In this document: positions 19,084 to 27,087 of the stretch, in pieces
Numbering within the stretch: the stretch's first letter is position 1
How the letters are laid out: the number at the start of each line of letters is the position of its first letter
From: CALDUY01 sp046350255
Lineage (GTDB): Bacteria > Planctomycetota > Planctomycetia > Gemmatales > Gemmataceae
Direction of reading: 5' to 3'
NCBI GenBank assembly: GCA_046350255.1
Contig: JAXMAV010000006.1
Location: 62,001 to 126,000, forward strand
DNA length: 64,000 nt
The notes under the pieces: generated by a model
The model's database searches: none
What the model saw: the letters and a program-made list of their open reading frames with translations, nothing else
What the model was told of the DNA's origin: nothing
Translations under genes and position numbers: made by a program

Positions 19084-20667
19084 TCAAGATCCTGCTGCAT
19101 CCCACAGGCGTTCGGCGGCGAATTTCCCGCTGGCCATCAACTGGCGAAACACGCGCACCATGCGATCGCGGTCGGCCTCGGCTTTCAGGGCGCGAAGCAG
19201 GGCTACACCCTGGAGTTCATCCAGCCAGTTGGCCACAGCGGGTAATAGGGCATCCTCGATGCCATACTCCTTGCCCGGGCTAGTACAGACTGGCACGACC
19301 GAAACGAGACGCTCGCCGAGTTGCTCGCGGACAGTTACCACGGCTTCCCGGATGCTGTTTTCCTTGGGGCGTGTACCGCCCACCCAGTCGTAGGGGGGAT
19401 TCCACTCCATCATTGGAGAAAGAAGATCAACGTGGGTGATTACCGCAATCACCGGAGGAACCTTCACCTCGGGACGGGCGGTGAACCAGGCTTTCAGCTG
19501 GTCGAGCAGGGAGAGGTCGGCTTGCCTGCCGGGGTTGCGCGCATGTAGCACCAGAAAGAGCAGATCCGACTGCCGGGCCAGCTCGGCTGTCTGGGAGACC
19601 TGGTCGGCGCGCGGCCCCTGGTGGCCGTATCCCACAGTGTCGTTGAGGATCAACCGGGTCGGAATGCCGGGGGTCATCAGCTCATAGCGATCGATGCCCA
19701 TCGTGGATGGAGTCACCCCCGTGCGGGCGCGCTGCTCTCCAAGGAGCGCGTTGATCAGGCTTGATTTGCCCACCTTGGTCTGACCCATCACCGTGATCGT
19801 GATCTGCTGTATCTGATCAGAGGCATCGCTGCTGCCATCTGTTCCTGGCGCAAAGGGACCGGCTGCCTGTTTTTCGAGGACGGATACCTTCTGCTGTTTG
19901 GCCAGCTGATCTACCAGTTCGCGGTAACGATCGGCTCCGACGCGCAGGCGGCCGCTGTTCAGCTCGATCAGGTAGTGTCCCATCCGCTGAACGAAAGCAG
20001 TGTAGAACCAGCGCAGCAGATTCTGCTGGAGCATGCGCATGGGTGTGCCGATGCCAGCCTGGGCGGCCATGTATCGCAGACCGGTTTGCAGCGGATTGAA
20101 TATGGCGGAGAGAGTCCACCACAGGTTGGATCCTCTCTGATACCAGTCCTGGACCATTCGAGCGCGTTTCCAGTCCTGCACTGTCAGAAGGTGCCCGCCA
20201 GGAAGGTGCTCATCGACGAGTTTGCGCAGATCGTGCGAGGCCAACTCCACCACCGAAAGTAACTCCGGCACAGTCAGGTAATCGGTTGGATCCGTGGCGC
20301 CGGGATGATAGAACGCGGCCAGGTCACGTGCCAGATCCTGGGCAGTTTTGAGGTAGAGGGAGGCGTCACCCATGCTCTCCAGCGAGAGTTTCTCGCCGGC
20401 CTCAGCGTGCCGCTGAACAATCTGCAGCGCCTGGCGGTCGCGATCGGTCCACTGGACGGGCACTTCAAAGTCGGGGGGCCGGAGCAACTGCTTCTTGCTC
20501 TGCCAGTACCACGCCAGCCCATATCCCAGCATGACCATGGCCATGAGCGGCCACCAGGCCCAGAATCCCCAGCCAATCGACCAGAGATAGTAGGACCCCA
20601 CCGCTGCCCAGACGAAAATGGGTACCGAGATGAGGACCAGAACCAGGGCAATGCGCCAGCGACTCAT
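19084..20667 (-). CDS. Membrane-anchored GTPase-domain protein
   Basis: 527-residue protein with two N-terminal hydrophobic segments (about 5-27 and 33-55) and a C-terminal G domain. G1 is GQTKVGKSSLINALLG at 295-310, G3 is DTVGYG, and G4 reads THVDLL in place of NKxD. Between them lies a helical region of about 230 residues without a known domain. It overlaps the upstream GTPase gene by ATGA at 20664-20667, so the two are probably made together. The closest group I can name is the Era/TrmE-like or YcjX-like membrane GTPases. Cellular role unknown. Confidence 0.8.
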   Translation of the reverse strand: MSRWRIALVLVLISVPIFVWAAVGSYYLWSIGWGFWAWWPLMAMVMLGYGLAWYWQSKKQLLRPPDFEVPVQWTDRDRQALQIVQRHAEAGEKLSLESMGDASLYLKTAQDLARDLAAFYHPGATDPTDYLTVPELLSVVELASHDLRKLVDEHLPGGHLLTVQDWKRARMVQDWYQRGSNLWWTLSAIFNPLQTGLRYMAAQAGIGTPMRMLQQNLLRWFYTAFVQRMGHYLIELNSGRLRVGADRYRELVDQLAKQQKVSVLEKQAAGPFAPGTDGSSDASDQIQQITITVMGQTKVGKSSLINALLGEQRARTGVTPSTMGIDRYELMTPGIPTRLILNDTVGYGHQGPRADQVSQTAELARQSDLLFLVLHARNPGRQADLSLLDQLKAWFTARPEVKVPPVIAVITHVDLLSPMMEWNPPYDWVGGTRPKENSIREAVVTVREQLGERLVSVVPVCTSPGKEYGIEDALLPAVANWLDELQGVALLRALKAEADRDRMVRVFRQLMASGKFAAERLWDAAGS

Positions 20668-21881
20668 GGAGTGTCTCCACTGGTTTTTCCACGCAGCCGG
20701 TTCAAGGACGCTTCGGCGACGTTGACCTGGTCCTGATAGTACTTCCGGAGTCGGGCAGGGTCGGGTACGTGCCCCTCGAGAACGGCCTGGTAATAGTAGA
20801 CCAGTGCCTTACCCAGGGCATACGTGGAGGCGGCTGCCAGAGCACCCCCGGCCACACTGCCCACCACAGAGCCGAGACCCGGCACCACCTTGATCAGTGA
20901 GCGACCCGCGTGGCGTCCCAGTAGCCCTAGCCCCAGGGTACCTGCCAACTCACCCAGGCGCTGCGGGCTCATGGGCTGACCGTAGAGGTTGGCCAGGTCG
21001 TAGACCAGCCGGGTTTGTACCGCGGAGATCAGCAGCAGATCTACCACTGGAATGGGGACCGCCCCAGCCGTACCCGCCAGCGTGCTATACGCAACGATAG
21101 TAGGTGCGGCGCGCTGAGCGAATAAATCCTGCAGGTCGCGCTGCGCCACAAGTAGGGCGCGCAAGGTTCCAGCCTGAGCATCCGGAAGTACCTGGGTGAG
21201 CACCTCGCGTAGCTGGGGACCTCCGTAGTTTGGTTCGTTCAGGCCCTCCTCGGGCTGAGTCAGATCGATGGGCACAACGCGATCGACCAGGCCGGTAAAA
21301 GTGCGGCGATGCTCCGCCAGGCTCTCGACCAGGGCGGAGGGCAGGGCAGGGGCCCCTTCCACGGAGTTGCCTTGCAGGTCGAACGGGTAGGGAAGCTGAT
21401 GCTGCTGCTGAGGGTAGGCCTCATGTAGGCAGGTCACTACCAGCACGACCGGGCGGTTCCAGGCCTTGCGGATTCTTTGGAGCGTCTCGAGGATGGTTTG
21501 CTGGGCGTGGTCGAGTAATCGGACAGTGACCACCACTACGTGGGCTTCCTTGGAGAAGGCCGCGATATCCTCGGCGGGATTGTAACCGGGTTCGTCGAGT
21601 CCACGGGTATCGAGGAACTCGAGGAGTGGCGTTTGCTCGGCAGGGAAGGAATACTTGCTAGAAAATCGCGTGCAAGGGCGGTAACCCCGGCCAATCTCGG
21701 CGCGTTCAGCGCCTGTTAGGTAGCGGACGATCGAGGTCTTGCCACTCTGGGTTTTTCCAAGTAGCCAGAAAACCGGGACCGGTGTCTGCTGGCGCACTTC
21801 CTCAAGATGTTTTTGTAGCTCATCCTCGGTGACTCGAGGAGCAAACACCGACCGAAGACGCTGCCACAGACCATTCCCCAT
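20664..21881 (-). CDS. GTPase with C-terminal DUF697-like helical domain
   Basis: 405-residue protein. G1 is LLGKTQSGKTSIVRYLTG (42-50 core) and G3 is DTRGLDEPGYN at about 91. The region corresponding to G4 is VVTCLHEAYP, which lacks a clean NKxD, so nucleotide specificity is uncertain. The C-terminal third is hydrophobic and Gly/Ala-rich (AGTAGAVPIPVVDLLLIS, VGSVAGGALAAASTYALG), resembling the DUF697 membrane-interacting domain fused to Era-like GTPases. ATG at 21881 is preferred, with GGGAG upstream; the frame extends to 22010. It is coupled to the following membrane GTPase gene. The pair may form a hetero-oligomer at the membrane (inference). Confidence 0.8.
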   Translation of the reverse strand: MGNGLWQRLRSVFAPRVTEDELQKHLEEVRQQTPVPVFWLLGKTQSGKTSIVRYLTGAERAEIGRGYRPCTRFSSKYSFPAEQTPLLEFLDTRGLDEPGYNPAEDIAAFSKEAHVVVVTVRLLDHAQQTILETLQRIRKAWNRPVVLVVTCLHEAYPQQQHQLPYPFDLQGNSVEGAPALPSALVESLAEHRRTFTGLVDRVVPIDLTQPEEGLNEPNYGGPQLREVLTQVLPDAQAGTLRALLVAQRDLQDLFAQRAAPTIVAYSTLAGTAGAVPIPVVDLLLISAVQTRLVYDLANLYGQPMSPQRLGELAGTLGLGLLGRHAGRSLIKVVPGLGSVVGSVAGGALAAASTYALGKALVYYYQAVLEGHVPDPARLRKYYQDQVNVAEASLNRLRGKTSGDTP

Positions 21882-22073
21882 TGGACGCTCCCTTCCCTTT
21901 CCCCCGCAAGTTACTGGACGTGCCAGAGCCCCCGCCTCGCCGGTGCCACCATATTTATCGCTCCCCCTGCTAGAACAAGCAGTTTCTATTGATTCCTTAT
22001 CCGCGATCAACTATGTGGACCATTAGGCCGGGTGAAGGATGCCCCGGCGTCAACCTTGCAAGGAACGCCAGGC

Positions 22074-22994
22074 ATGTCGGATCTCACCTTTGGACAGCTC
22101 CGCATTTACGATGGCTATCGCGAACAGGGCCCTCGTGGCCCCACGACGCCTGTAGACGAGCCGTGTCCGGACGATCTACTCTCACTGCAAAACCTGGGCC
22201 AACTTCTTGCCGTCCAGGAAACACTTCGCCCCCTGCGCATCGATCACGACTCTCCCGAGCCCCTCAGCCTGCAGTGGTACCTCGCCATCGAGCGTATTCG
22301 CCATCAGCGCCAGGGGCGCTGGCTGTGCCCATTGCTCGAGTTCTCCAAGCATCAGGGGGAAAAGCTGCTAGGGCTGGGAACAGCCCTGGGGTCGGACCTG
22401 GTGCATTATGCCGCTGCCGGAGCTGATGTCACCACGGTATGTGGCTACCTCGGCCAGCTGTCCCTGATCCAGAGAAACTTCCAGCTTCGCGGTCTGTCCG
22501 GAACATTTATTCACGCTGACCCGAAGGCGCTGCCCCTGGAAACCTCGTCGATAGACGTGGTGTGCCTGACAGGGTTGCTCCACGAACCCGGCCAGCCGAG
22601 TGCCATCATCGACGAGGTGTACCGGGTCCTCAAGCCCGGAGGCAAGGTGCTGGCTGTGGTGCCTGCCCATTACGATGTGCATTACTGGAGCCGGATCCTG
22701 CTGTTGAGCGGCCGAGACAGTAATGCCACCACTGGTGAGGAAGCCAGCGAGCCACCCATCCGTTGGGGCATGCTCTCGGGCCCATCGCGGCGGTTTTGTG
22801 CTCGGGACCTTCGCACACTATTCGCCCGCTTTCCCGAATACCGGATCAGCAAGCGCCATCTGCGGCGAGCAGAGGTGCCTCATCTCTGGCGCTGGATTCC
22901 GGTCCCGTTGCTTGAACGTTTGATGGGACGGTTGCTGGTGTTCAAGGGGTTCAAGCCGGTCAGCGCCGCCCGGGTGGAACTTGCGGCCGCCTGA
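22074..22994 (+). CDS. Class I SAM-dependent methyltransferase-like protein
   Basis: 306-residue protein with a Methyltransf_11-like core in residues 110-220. Motif I is LLGLGTALGSDLVHYAAAGAD, motif III/post-II CLTGLLHEPGQPSAIIDEVYRVLKPGGKVLAVVP. The acidic residue that normally ends strand 2 and binds the SAM ribose is replaced by cysteine (VTTVCGYLG), so cofactor binding may be altered. ATG at 22074 has AAGGAA upstream; a GTG at 22032 in the same frame is possible. It is divergent from the GTPase genes and followed by a bidirectional terminator. Substrate unknown. Confidence 0.85.
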   Translation: MSDLTFGQLRIYDGYREQGPRGPTTPVDEPCPDDLLSLQNLGQLLAVQETLRPLRIDHDSPEPLSLQWYLAIERIRHQRQGRWLCPLLEFSKHQGEKLLGLGTALGSDLVHYAAAGADVTTVCGYLGQLSLIQRNFQLRGLSGTFIHADPKALPLETSSIDVVCLTGLLHEPGQPSAIIDEVYRVLKPGGKVLAVVPAHYDVHYWSRILLLSGRDSNATTGEEASEPPIRWGMLSGPSRRFCARDLRTLFARFPEYRISKRHLRRAEVPHLWRWIPVPLLERLMGRLLVFKGFKPVSAARVELAAA

Positions 22995-23010
22995 TTCGAC
23001 CAGATATAAG

Positions 23011-23052
23011 AAAAACAACGGCCGTGGACATGACGTCCACGGCCGTTGTTTA
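23011..23052. terminator. Strong stem-loop terminator after the methyltransferase gene
   Basis: ACAACGGCCGTGGAC at 23015-23029 pairs perfectly with GTCCACGGCCGTTGT at 23035-23049; the loop is five bases. TTATT follows on the plus side and A-rich sequence precedes it, so it could work in both directions. Confidence 0.9.
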
Positions 23053-23059
23053 TTACGGA

Positions 23060-23121
23060 CGAGGTAGTGCCTCCCAGCGCAAGACGACACTCCCCGCGAG
23101 TATCGCCCAGGCACTACCTCG
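23060..23121. repeat. Perfect 13-bp inverted repeat around a 36-base loop
   Basis: CGAGGTAGTGCCT (23060-23072) and AGGCACTACCTCG (23109-23121) are exact reverse complements. The element sits just after the terminator at 23011-23052 and about 140 bp before the phosphoesterase-domain gene. It has no T-run. It resembles the palindromes at 6135-6250 and 31053-31156 in general form, not in sequence. Confidence 0.7.
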
Positions 23122-23258
23122 AGGGCCCGGGAGAGTTTCCTCTCCAGGCACAACTCTAACCCAGACGTTCCATATTCACCATATCGCCCATGTCGCGTAT
23201 TTCGCTCGTCTTCTCGTCCTGAGTATGATTGTAGCGATTATGCCAGGGATACCATGCC

Positions 23259-23609
23259 GTGCCTCGCTTTGTCCTGCTCGACCACGATCACCCGACGCCG
23301 CACCTCGATCTAATGCTCGAAGCCAACAGCGAACTGCTGACCTGGCGGCTCGAGGTGACGCCGGAGCGTGGCGGAGTTTACGCCGCGTTGCACCTGCCTA
23401 ACCATCGGAAAGCGTATCTCGACTACGAGGGACCTGTCAGCGGCAATCGGGGCAGGGTAGCGCAGCGCGACCAGGGAGTCTTCACCTGGGTCAGCACTCA
23501 AGAACATGCCCATCAGGTTCGCCTGGAAGGCAGGGTACTGCGCGGGGTTGCCACCCTCACTCAGGCGCGCAATACCCTGTGGGAGCTTCGCTGGACCCCC
23601 GATGAGTGA
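23259..23609 (+). CDS. Stand-alone LigD-type 3'-phosphoesterase domain protein
   Basis: 116-residue protein resembling the N-terminal phosphoesterase (PE) domain of the bacterial NHEJ ligase LigD. That domain trims 3'-phosphate or ribonucleotide ends before ligation. The diagnostic segment FVLLDHDHPTPHLDLMLE keeps H9, H15 and D17 in the spacing of the LigD metal ligands. LDYEGPVSGNRGRV and LWELRWTPDE fit the rest of the domain. The start is GTG at 23259 with AGGGA upstream. Whether it is catalytically active or only a binding fold is not known. No Ku or ligase gene is nearby. It abuts the convergent gene at 23610. Confidence 0.8.
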   Translation: MPRFVLLDHDHPTPHLDLMLEANSELLTWRLEVTPERGGVYAALHLPNHRKAYLDYEGPVSGNRGRVAQRDQGVFTWVSTQEHAHQVRLEGRVLRGVATLTQARNTLWELRWTPDE

Positions 23610-24326
23610 TCACCGACGGGCTAACTGGCGGTCCATTAGGGGTAGGGCAGCACTTTCATCGCTGGATCGGCCGTGGACGGTGATTCGACCCTGTTCGAGC
23701 TGAATGCCCTTGAGTTGCAGGGTGGAGCGCGGTTGATCGGCCTGGAACCGAAGCAGGGCCACGGGCAGACCATCCAGACGATACCAGGTGACCTCGATGC
23801 CTTGCTGGCGAGCGGATTCAGAGATGCGCTCGAGGAGCCACTGTGCGGTAAACGGCATGGCTCCAGCCTGGAACCCCTCGATCTGGACCGCCACAAGGTT
23901 GGTCTCGATTCGCGGCAACCAGACTCGCATGCTGATCGACACCACTGAGTTGAGCAATCCGGATCGGTAGCGGAAACTCAGGCGTAGCCGATCCTGCTCG
24001 AAAACGACTCGGGGCTCGCTGATTCCATCCGGTAGTAGTTTCTCACCCAGGCCACAGCGGAGAAATGCCTCATCAAGGTAGCTGTTGATCTGTTCGTCGC
24101 TGAACCGGCCGTACCAGCCGGCTTTATCCGTGCCAATCGCGCTGACAAACTCGGAGAACTCCGACAGGAACTCCTGCGACAGGCGCGTGCGTTTCTCACC
24201 AGGAGGAATGGCCGCCCGGCGATGATGTTCTGGCTCGAAGCGGAGCAGGGTGACCAGGAAGGTTCCCATGAGTCCCGTCAACAGGATCATGCTACCGATG
24301 GCAACGAGAAACGATCGACGGCTCAT
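23610..24326 (-). CDS. Membrane-anchored protein of unknown function
   Basis: 238-residue protein with one N-terminal membrane segment (about residues 5-28, SFLVAIGSMILLTGLMGTFL) and a soluble remainder on the outer side. The soluble part contains GWYGRFSDEQINSYLDEAF and alternating beta-strand-like segments (RLRLSFRYRSG, VSISMRVWLPRIETNLVAVQ), typical of a lipid- or ligand-binding sheet domain, but I recognise no family. ATG at 24326 has GGAGG eight bases upstream. It is the last gene of a minus-strand run that includes the C45 acyltransferase (89 bp upstream), and may share its transcript. Confidence 0.75.
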   Translation of the reverse strand: MSRRSFLVAIGSMILLTGLMGTFLVTLLRFEPEHHRRAAIPPGEKRTRLSQEFLSEFSEFVSAIGTDKAGWYGRFSDEQINSYLDEAFLRCGLGEKLLPDGISEPRVVFEQDRLRLSFRYRSGLLNSVVSISMRVWLPRIETNLVAVQIEGFQAGAMPFTAQWLLERISESARQQGIEVTWYRLDGLPVALLRFQADQPRSTLQLKGIQLEQGRITVHGRSSDESAALPLMDRQLARR

Positions 24327-24415
24327 CTCGCAGCCTCCAGGGCCGGGGGCGACCACATACGGAGAGGGAGCAGCACTCCCCCACAGGTGGCCTATACCCC
24401 TGGATGGAGATTGGT

Positions 24416-25579
24416 TCAACGCCGATCGGATTTCCCGCGCAACAACGGGGTAAGGTCGAGCGTTTGCAAAGGCAGCGCAGAGGAGGGGACCTTCCCCATG
24501 GCCAGGTGGAGGCGCAGCGCCTGGGGTTCAAACACCATGGTTTGCAAGGTGAGGGATCCCAGGTTGACGGCGTCGAGACGTTGCCGAAGGAGATCGGGGG
24601 ATTGGCGAGTTTCCACCTTGCGGAGGCGTTCCAGTTCGGCAAACCGCTCGAAGGTCTTGTTGATGTTGGCGGGTTTCTTCGCTTTCAGGTCGCCGGAGCA
24701 AAAGTGATTGGTGGTCACACACATGCCGTCGAGGCTGGAGCGCAGGACCACCTTGCCGGGAGAAACCTCCAGCACACCCACCGTGTGGCGATCCGCAATT
24801 GCGACGTTGATCGTCGTGGTTCGTTTCAGACGTTCAAGTACCTTGCAGGCCTCTGGGATTGTTCGAGCTTCCTCAAGCACCTGGCGGAGACAGAGCCCAT
24901 AGGGAATCCCGGATCGGTCGAAGTTGCTCTGGCCTTCGCGAGCATCGAACACTTCGAGAACGCCGACCGCCAGGCCGGCCTCGTTCATGCCGGAGAGCAC
25001 ACCCACCAGCCCCGGGAACCCCACCGAGGCGAAGGCGAGCTTCCCCCGAGGGCGATACACAGTGACCAGGCTGTACTCGTGGATGTAGCCCAGGGAGGGA
25101 TAGTCGAGATTGCGAGCCAGCAGTGGGCCACCCGTGCTGCTGCGCGAACCCTCCACGAGCAGGGCGGAGCAGGCGAAGACCTTCTTAAGGTCGAAGAATG
25201 TGTTCCCGCAGATCACCAAATCTCGGTCGACTCCGGCAGCGCGGGCAATCGCTTCGAGTTCCGTGCGAGCGTCCGCCGGGAAGTTCCGATAGAGAGCCTT
25301 GCCCGCGCCCTTGAAGTAAGCCCAGAGATAATCCACCTTGCGGAGAACGAGAAGATCGCGCGGGTACTCGAGCACGCGCGATCCTGGTTTGAGCGCCAGC
25401 CGTCCCACAGCAGACCCCATCTCTTCCCGGGTTCCCTCGACGGTGAGGACCGGAACCTTGCCGAGGTATTGCAGCTGGGCACCAGCGGCGACCTTTCCTT
25501 CCGGAAACTGGAAGGAAGGAGCCTCCACCGGGGGAGCCACCGCAGCCAGAAGCGAACCAAGTACAAGGGAGAGATGCAT
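24416..25579 (-). CDS. C45-family autoproteolytic acyltransferase/hydrolase
   Basis: 387-residue N-terminal-nucleophile hydrolase of the acyl-CoA:6-aminopenicillanate acyltransferase type. It starts with a probable signal peptide (MHLSLVLGSLLAAVAPPVEA). The expected self-cleavage nucleophile is C137 in VFACSALLVEG, followed by the hallmark GGPLLARNLDYP. Then come GVLSGMNEAGLAVGVLE and the TINVAIADRHTVGVLEVSP stretch, both typical of the choloylglycine/C45 fold. Members cut or form amide bonds; the substrate is unknown. ATG at 25579 has AGAGAGG upstream. It starts 17 bp after an aminotransferase gene on the same strand, so an amine made there could be its acyl partner (inference). Confidence 0.85.
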   Translation of the reverse strand: MHLSLVLGSLLAAVAPPVEAPSFQFPEGKVAAGAQLQYLGKVPVLTVEGTREEMGSAVGRLALKPGSRVLEYPRDLLVLRKVDYLWAYFKGAGKALYRNFPADARTELEAIARAAGVDRDLVICGNTFFDLKKVFACSALLVEGSRSSTGGPLLARNLDYPSLGYIHEYSLVTVYRPRGKLAFASVGFPGLVGVLSGMNEAGLAVGVLEVFDAREGQSNFDRSGIPYGLCLRQVLEEARTIPEACKVLERLKRTTTINVAIADRHTVGVLEVSPGKVVLRSSLDGMCVTTNHFCSGDLKAKKPANINKTFERFAELERLRKVETRQSPDLLRQRLDAVNLGSLTLQTMVFEPQALRLHLAMGKVPSSALPLQTLDLTPLLRGKSDRR

Positions 25580-25596
25580 GGAGTCGGCCTCTCTGA

Positions 25597-27027
25597 TCAA
25601 CCCACTGCCACGGGGACCGACCGCACATGATCGCTTGGCTGATGCAGACGAGCAAGGCTTTGATGCATGATCGCCATGCTGGCCTGCACTTCGGCTTCGG
25701 TGATCACCAGCGGGGGAGAGATACGAATCACCTTTTTGGCCAGTGCTCCTAGCAGGTGGATGCCATCCTCCCGCGCACCGAGGCCTTCATAGCAGGCCAG
25801 GACAATGGCGTTAGCCCATTCTGGTGCGGTGCGGCCGGCGTGGTCCTGGGTTTCGACTCCCCACACCATGCCTCCTTCCTCACCACGGATGCGAGCGATG
25901 AAGGGATATTTCTTCAGAGCAACCAACTCACGCTCGATGAGGGCTGACATCCGCCGACTATGGCCCAGGACATCCCGCGCGGCAAACTCGTCGAGCGTGG
26001 CCAGGACACTGGCGCAGCAGAGTGGATTGGCACTCCAGGTGTCCGATCCCTCGCCATAGTCCAGGCAGGCCATGATGTCGCGCCGGCCCACGGCCGCCGA
26101 CACCGGAACGCCGTTGCCCAGTCCCTTGCCTAGCACCACGATGTCGGGTTCTAGCCCATAGGCCTCGAAGGCAAACAGCTCGCGGGTACGCCCGAAGTTC
26201 GCCTGCACCTCATCGAGAATGAAGAGGATGTCGTGTTCGCGGCAAAACGCCTGCAAGCATTGCAGGTACTCCTGGGGAGGATGGTAGGAGCCACCGCCGC
26301 CCAGGTAGGGTTCAGTGATGAGGACGCCAATCCGCCTGCCAAACTGGTGATACAGCGCATCCAGTTCCCTACGGTACGGAGTCGCATCGAAGGGCCGGCC
26401 GCGCTGCGACACATCGGCGTATTCCGCCATGGGAAAGCCGACGAACCGCACGCGCGGATCGCGTTCACGGTCCGTTTCGCTTCCCGTCACGGCGCCGGCC
26501 AGCCCCTTCTTGCCGTGGAAACCAAACCGGGTAGCCAGGATCATTTCCCGGTGACGATCCCGGGCCATGGCCATCCACAGGGCTTTCTGAATGGCCTCGG
26601 ATCCGGAAGCGGCCCACATCACCTGTTCTAGCCGCTTGCCTCCCGGTCTCGCCTGCACCACCTCGAGTAGCCGACGACTTGCTTCGATTTCCAGTGGGGT
26701 CACCGCGTTGTAGGCGGTCATGGGGAGCGCCGAGAAAAACTCGTCGCGGTGGCCATTGGCGGCCACTCCCCCTTCCGGCCAACCCATGTAGTGGACGAAT
26801 CGCTGCATCCAGCTCCGGGGATTGTGCCCCAGATTGGCCACCAGCACTCCCGAGGAGAAGTCGTACAGTCGCTTCCCTTCGGGCGTCCAGTGATAAATGC
26901 CCGCGCTTCGTGCCAGGACTGCCTGGGTGGGCGTGAAGGTTCGGAGAGAACGCGGTTCCACGAGAACCAGCTCATCGCGTACCGCGTTTGATCGCTCTTC
27001 GTGGGTATGGTGGAGTGGTGAGGTCAT
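25597..27027 (-). CDS. Class III pyridoxal-phosphate aminotransferase
   Basis: 476-residue omega-aminotransferase family enzyme. The PLP lysine is in VVLGKGLGNGVPVSAAVG, preceded by ILDEVQANFGRTRELFAFE with the conserved Asp. WAASGSEAIQKALWMAMAR is the phosphate-binding region. ITEPYLGGGGSYHPP lies where other members have the substrate loop. ATG at 27027 is chosen; a TTG ten codons upstream is also in frame. It lies 60 bp after a Gfo/Idh/MocA gene and 17 bp before a C45 acyltransferase gene, all on the minus strand. It probably aminates a ketone or aldehyde produced by the dehydrogenase; the compound cannot be told from the sequence. Confidence 0.93.
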   Translation of the reverse strand: MTSPLHHTHEERSNAVRDELVLVEPRSLRTFTPTQAVLARSAGIYHWTPEGKRLYDFSSGVLVANLGHNPRSWMQRFVHYMGWPEGGVAANGHRDEFFSALPMTAYNAVTPLEIEASRRLLEVVQARPGGKRLEQVMWAASGSEAIQKALWMAMARDRHREMILATRFGFHGKKGLAGAVTGSETDRERDPRVRFVGFPMAEYADVSQRGRPFDATPYRRELDALYHQFGRRIGVLITEPYLGGGGSYHPPQEYLQCLQAFCREHDILFILDEVQANFGRTRELFAFEAYGLEPDIVVLGKGLGNGVPVSAAVGRRDIMACLDYGEGSDTWSANPLCCASVLATLDEFAARDVLGHSRRMSALIERELVALKKYPFIARIRGEEGGMVWGVETQDHAGRTAPEWANAIVLACYEGLGAREDGIHLLGALAKKVIRISPPLVITEAEVQASMAIMHQSLARLHQPSDHVRSVPVAVG

Positions 27028-27087
27028 GGGACTGGCACTCTTCAGGTTGGCAGGCAATAAACGAGGTCTGTCGGGGCGGAGGTTGCA

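Noticed and set aside
24404..25630. 408-codon open frame on the plus strand opposite the C45 gene
   Set aside because: Antisense shadow of a gene with a clear family signature.
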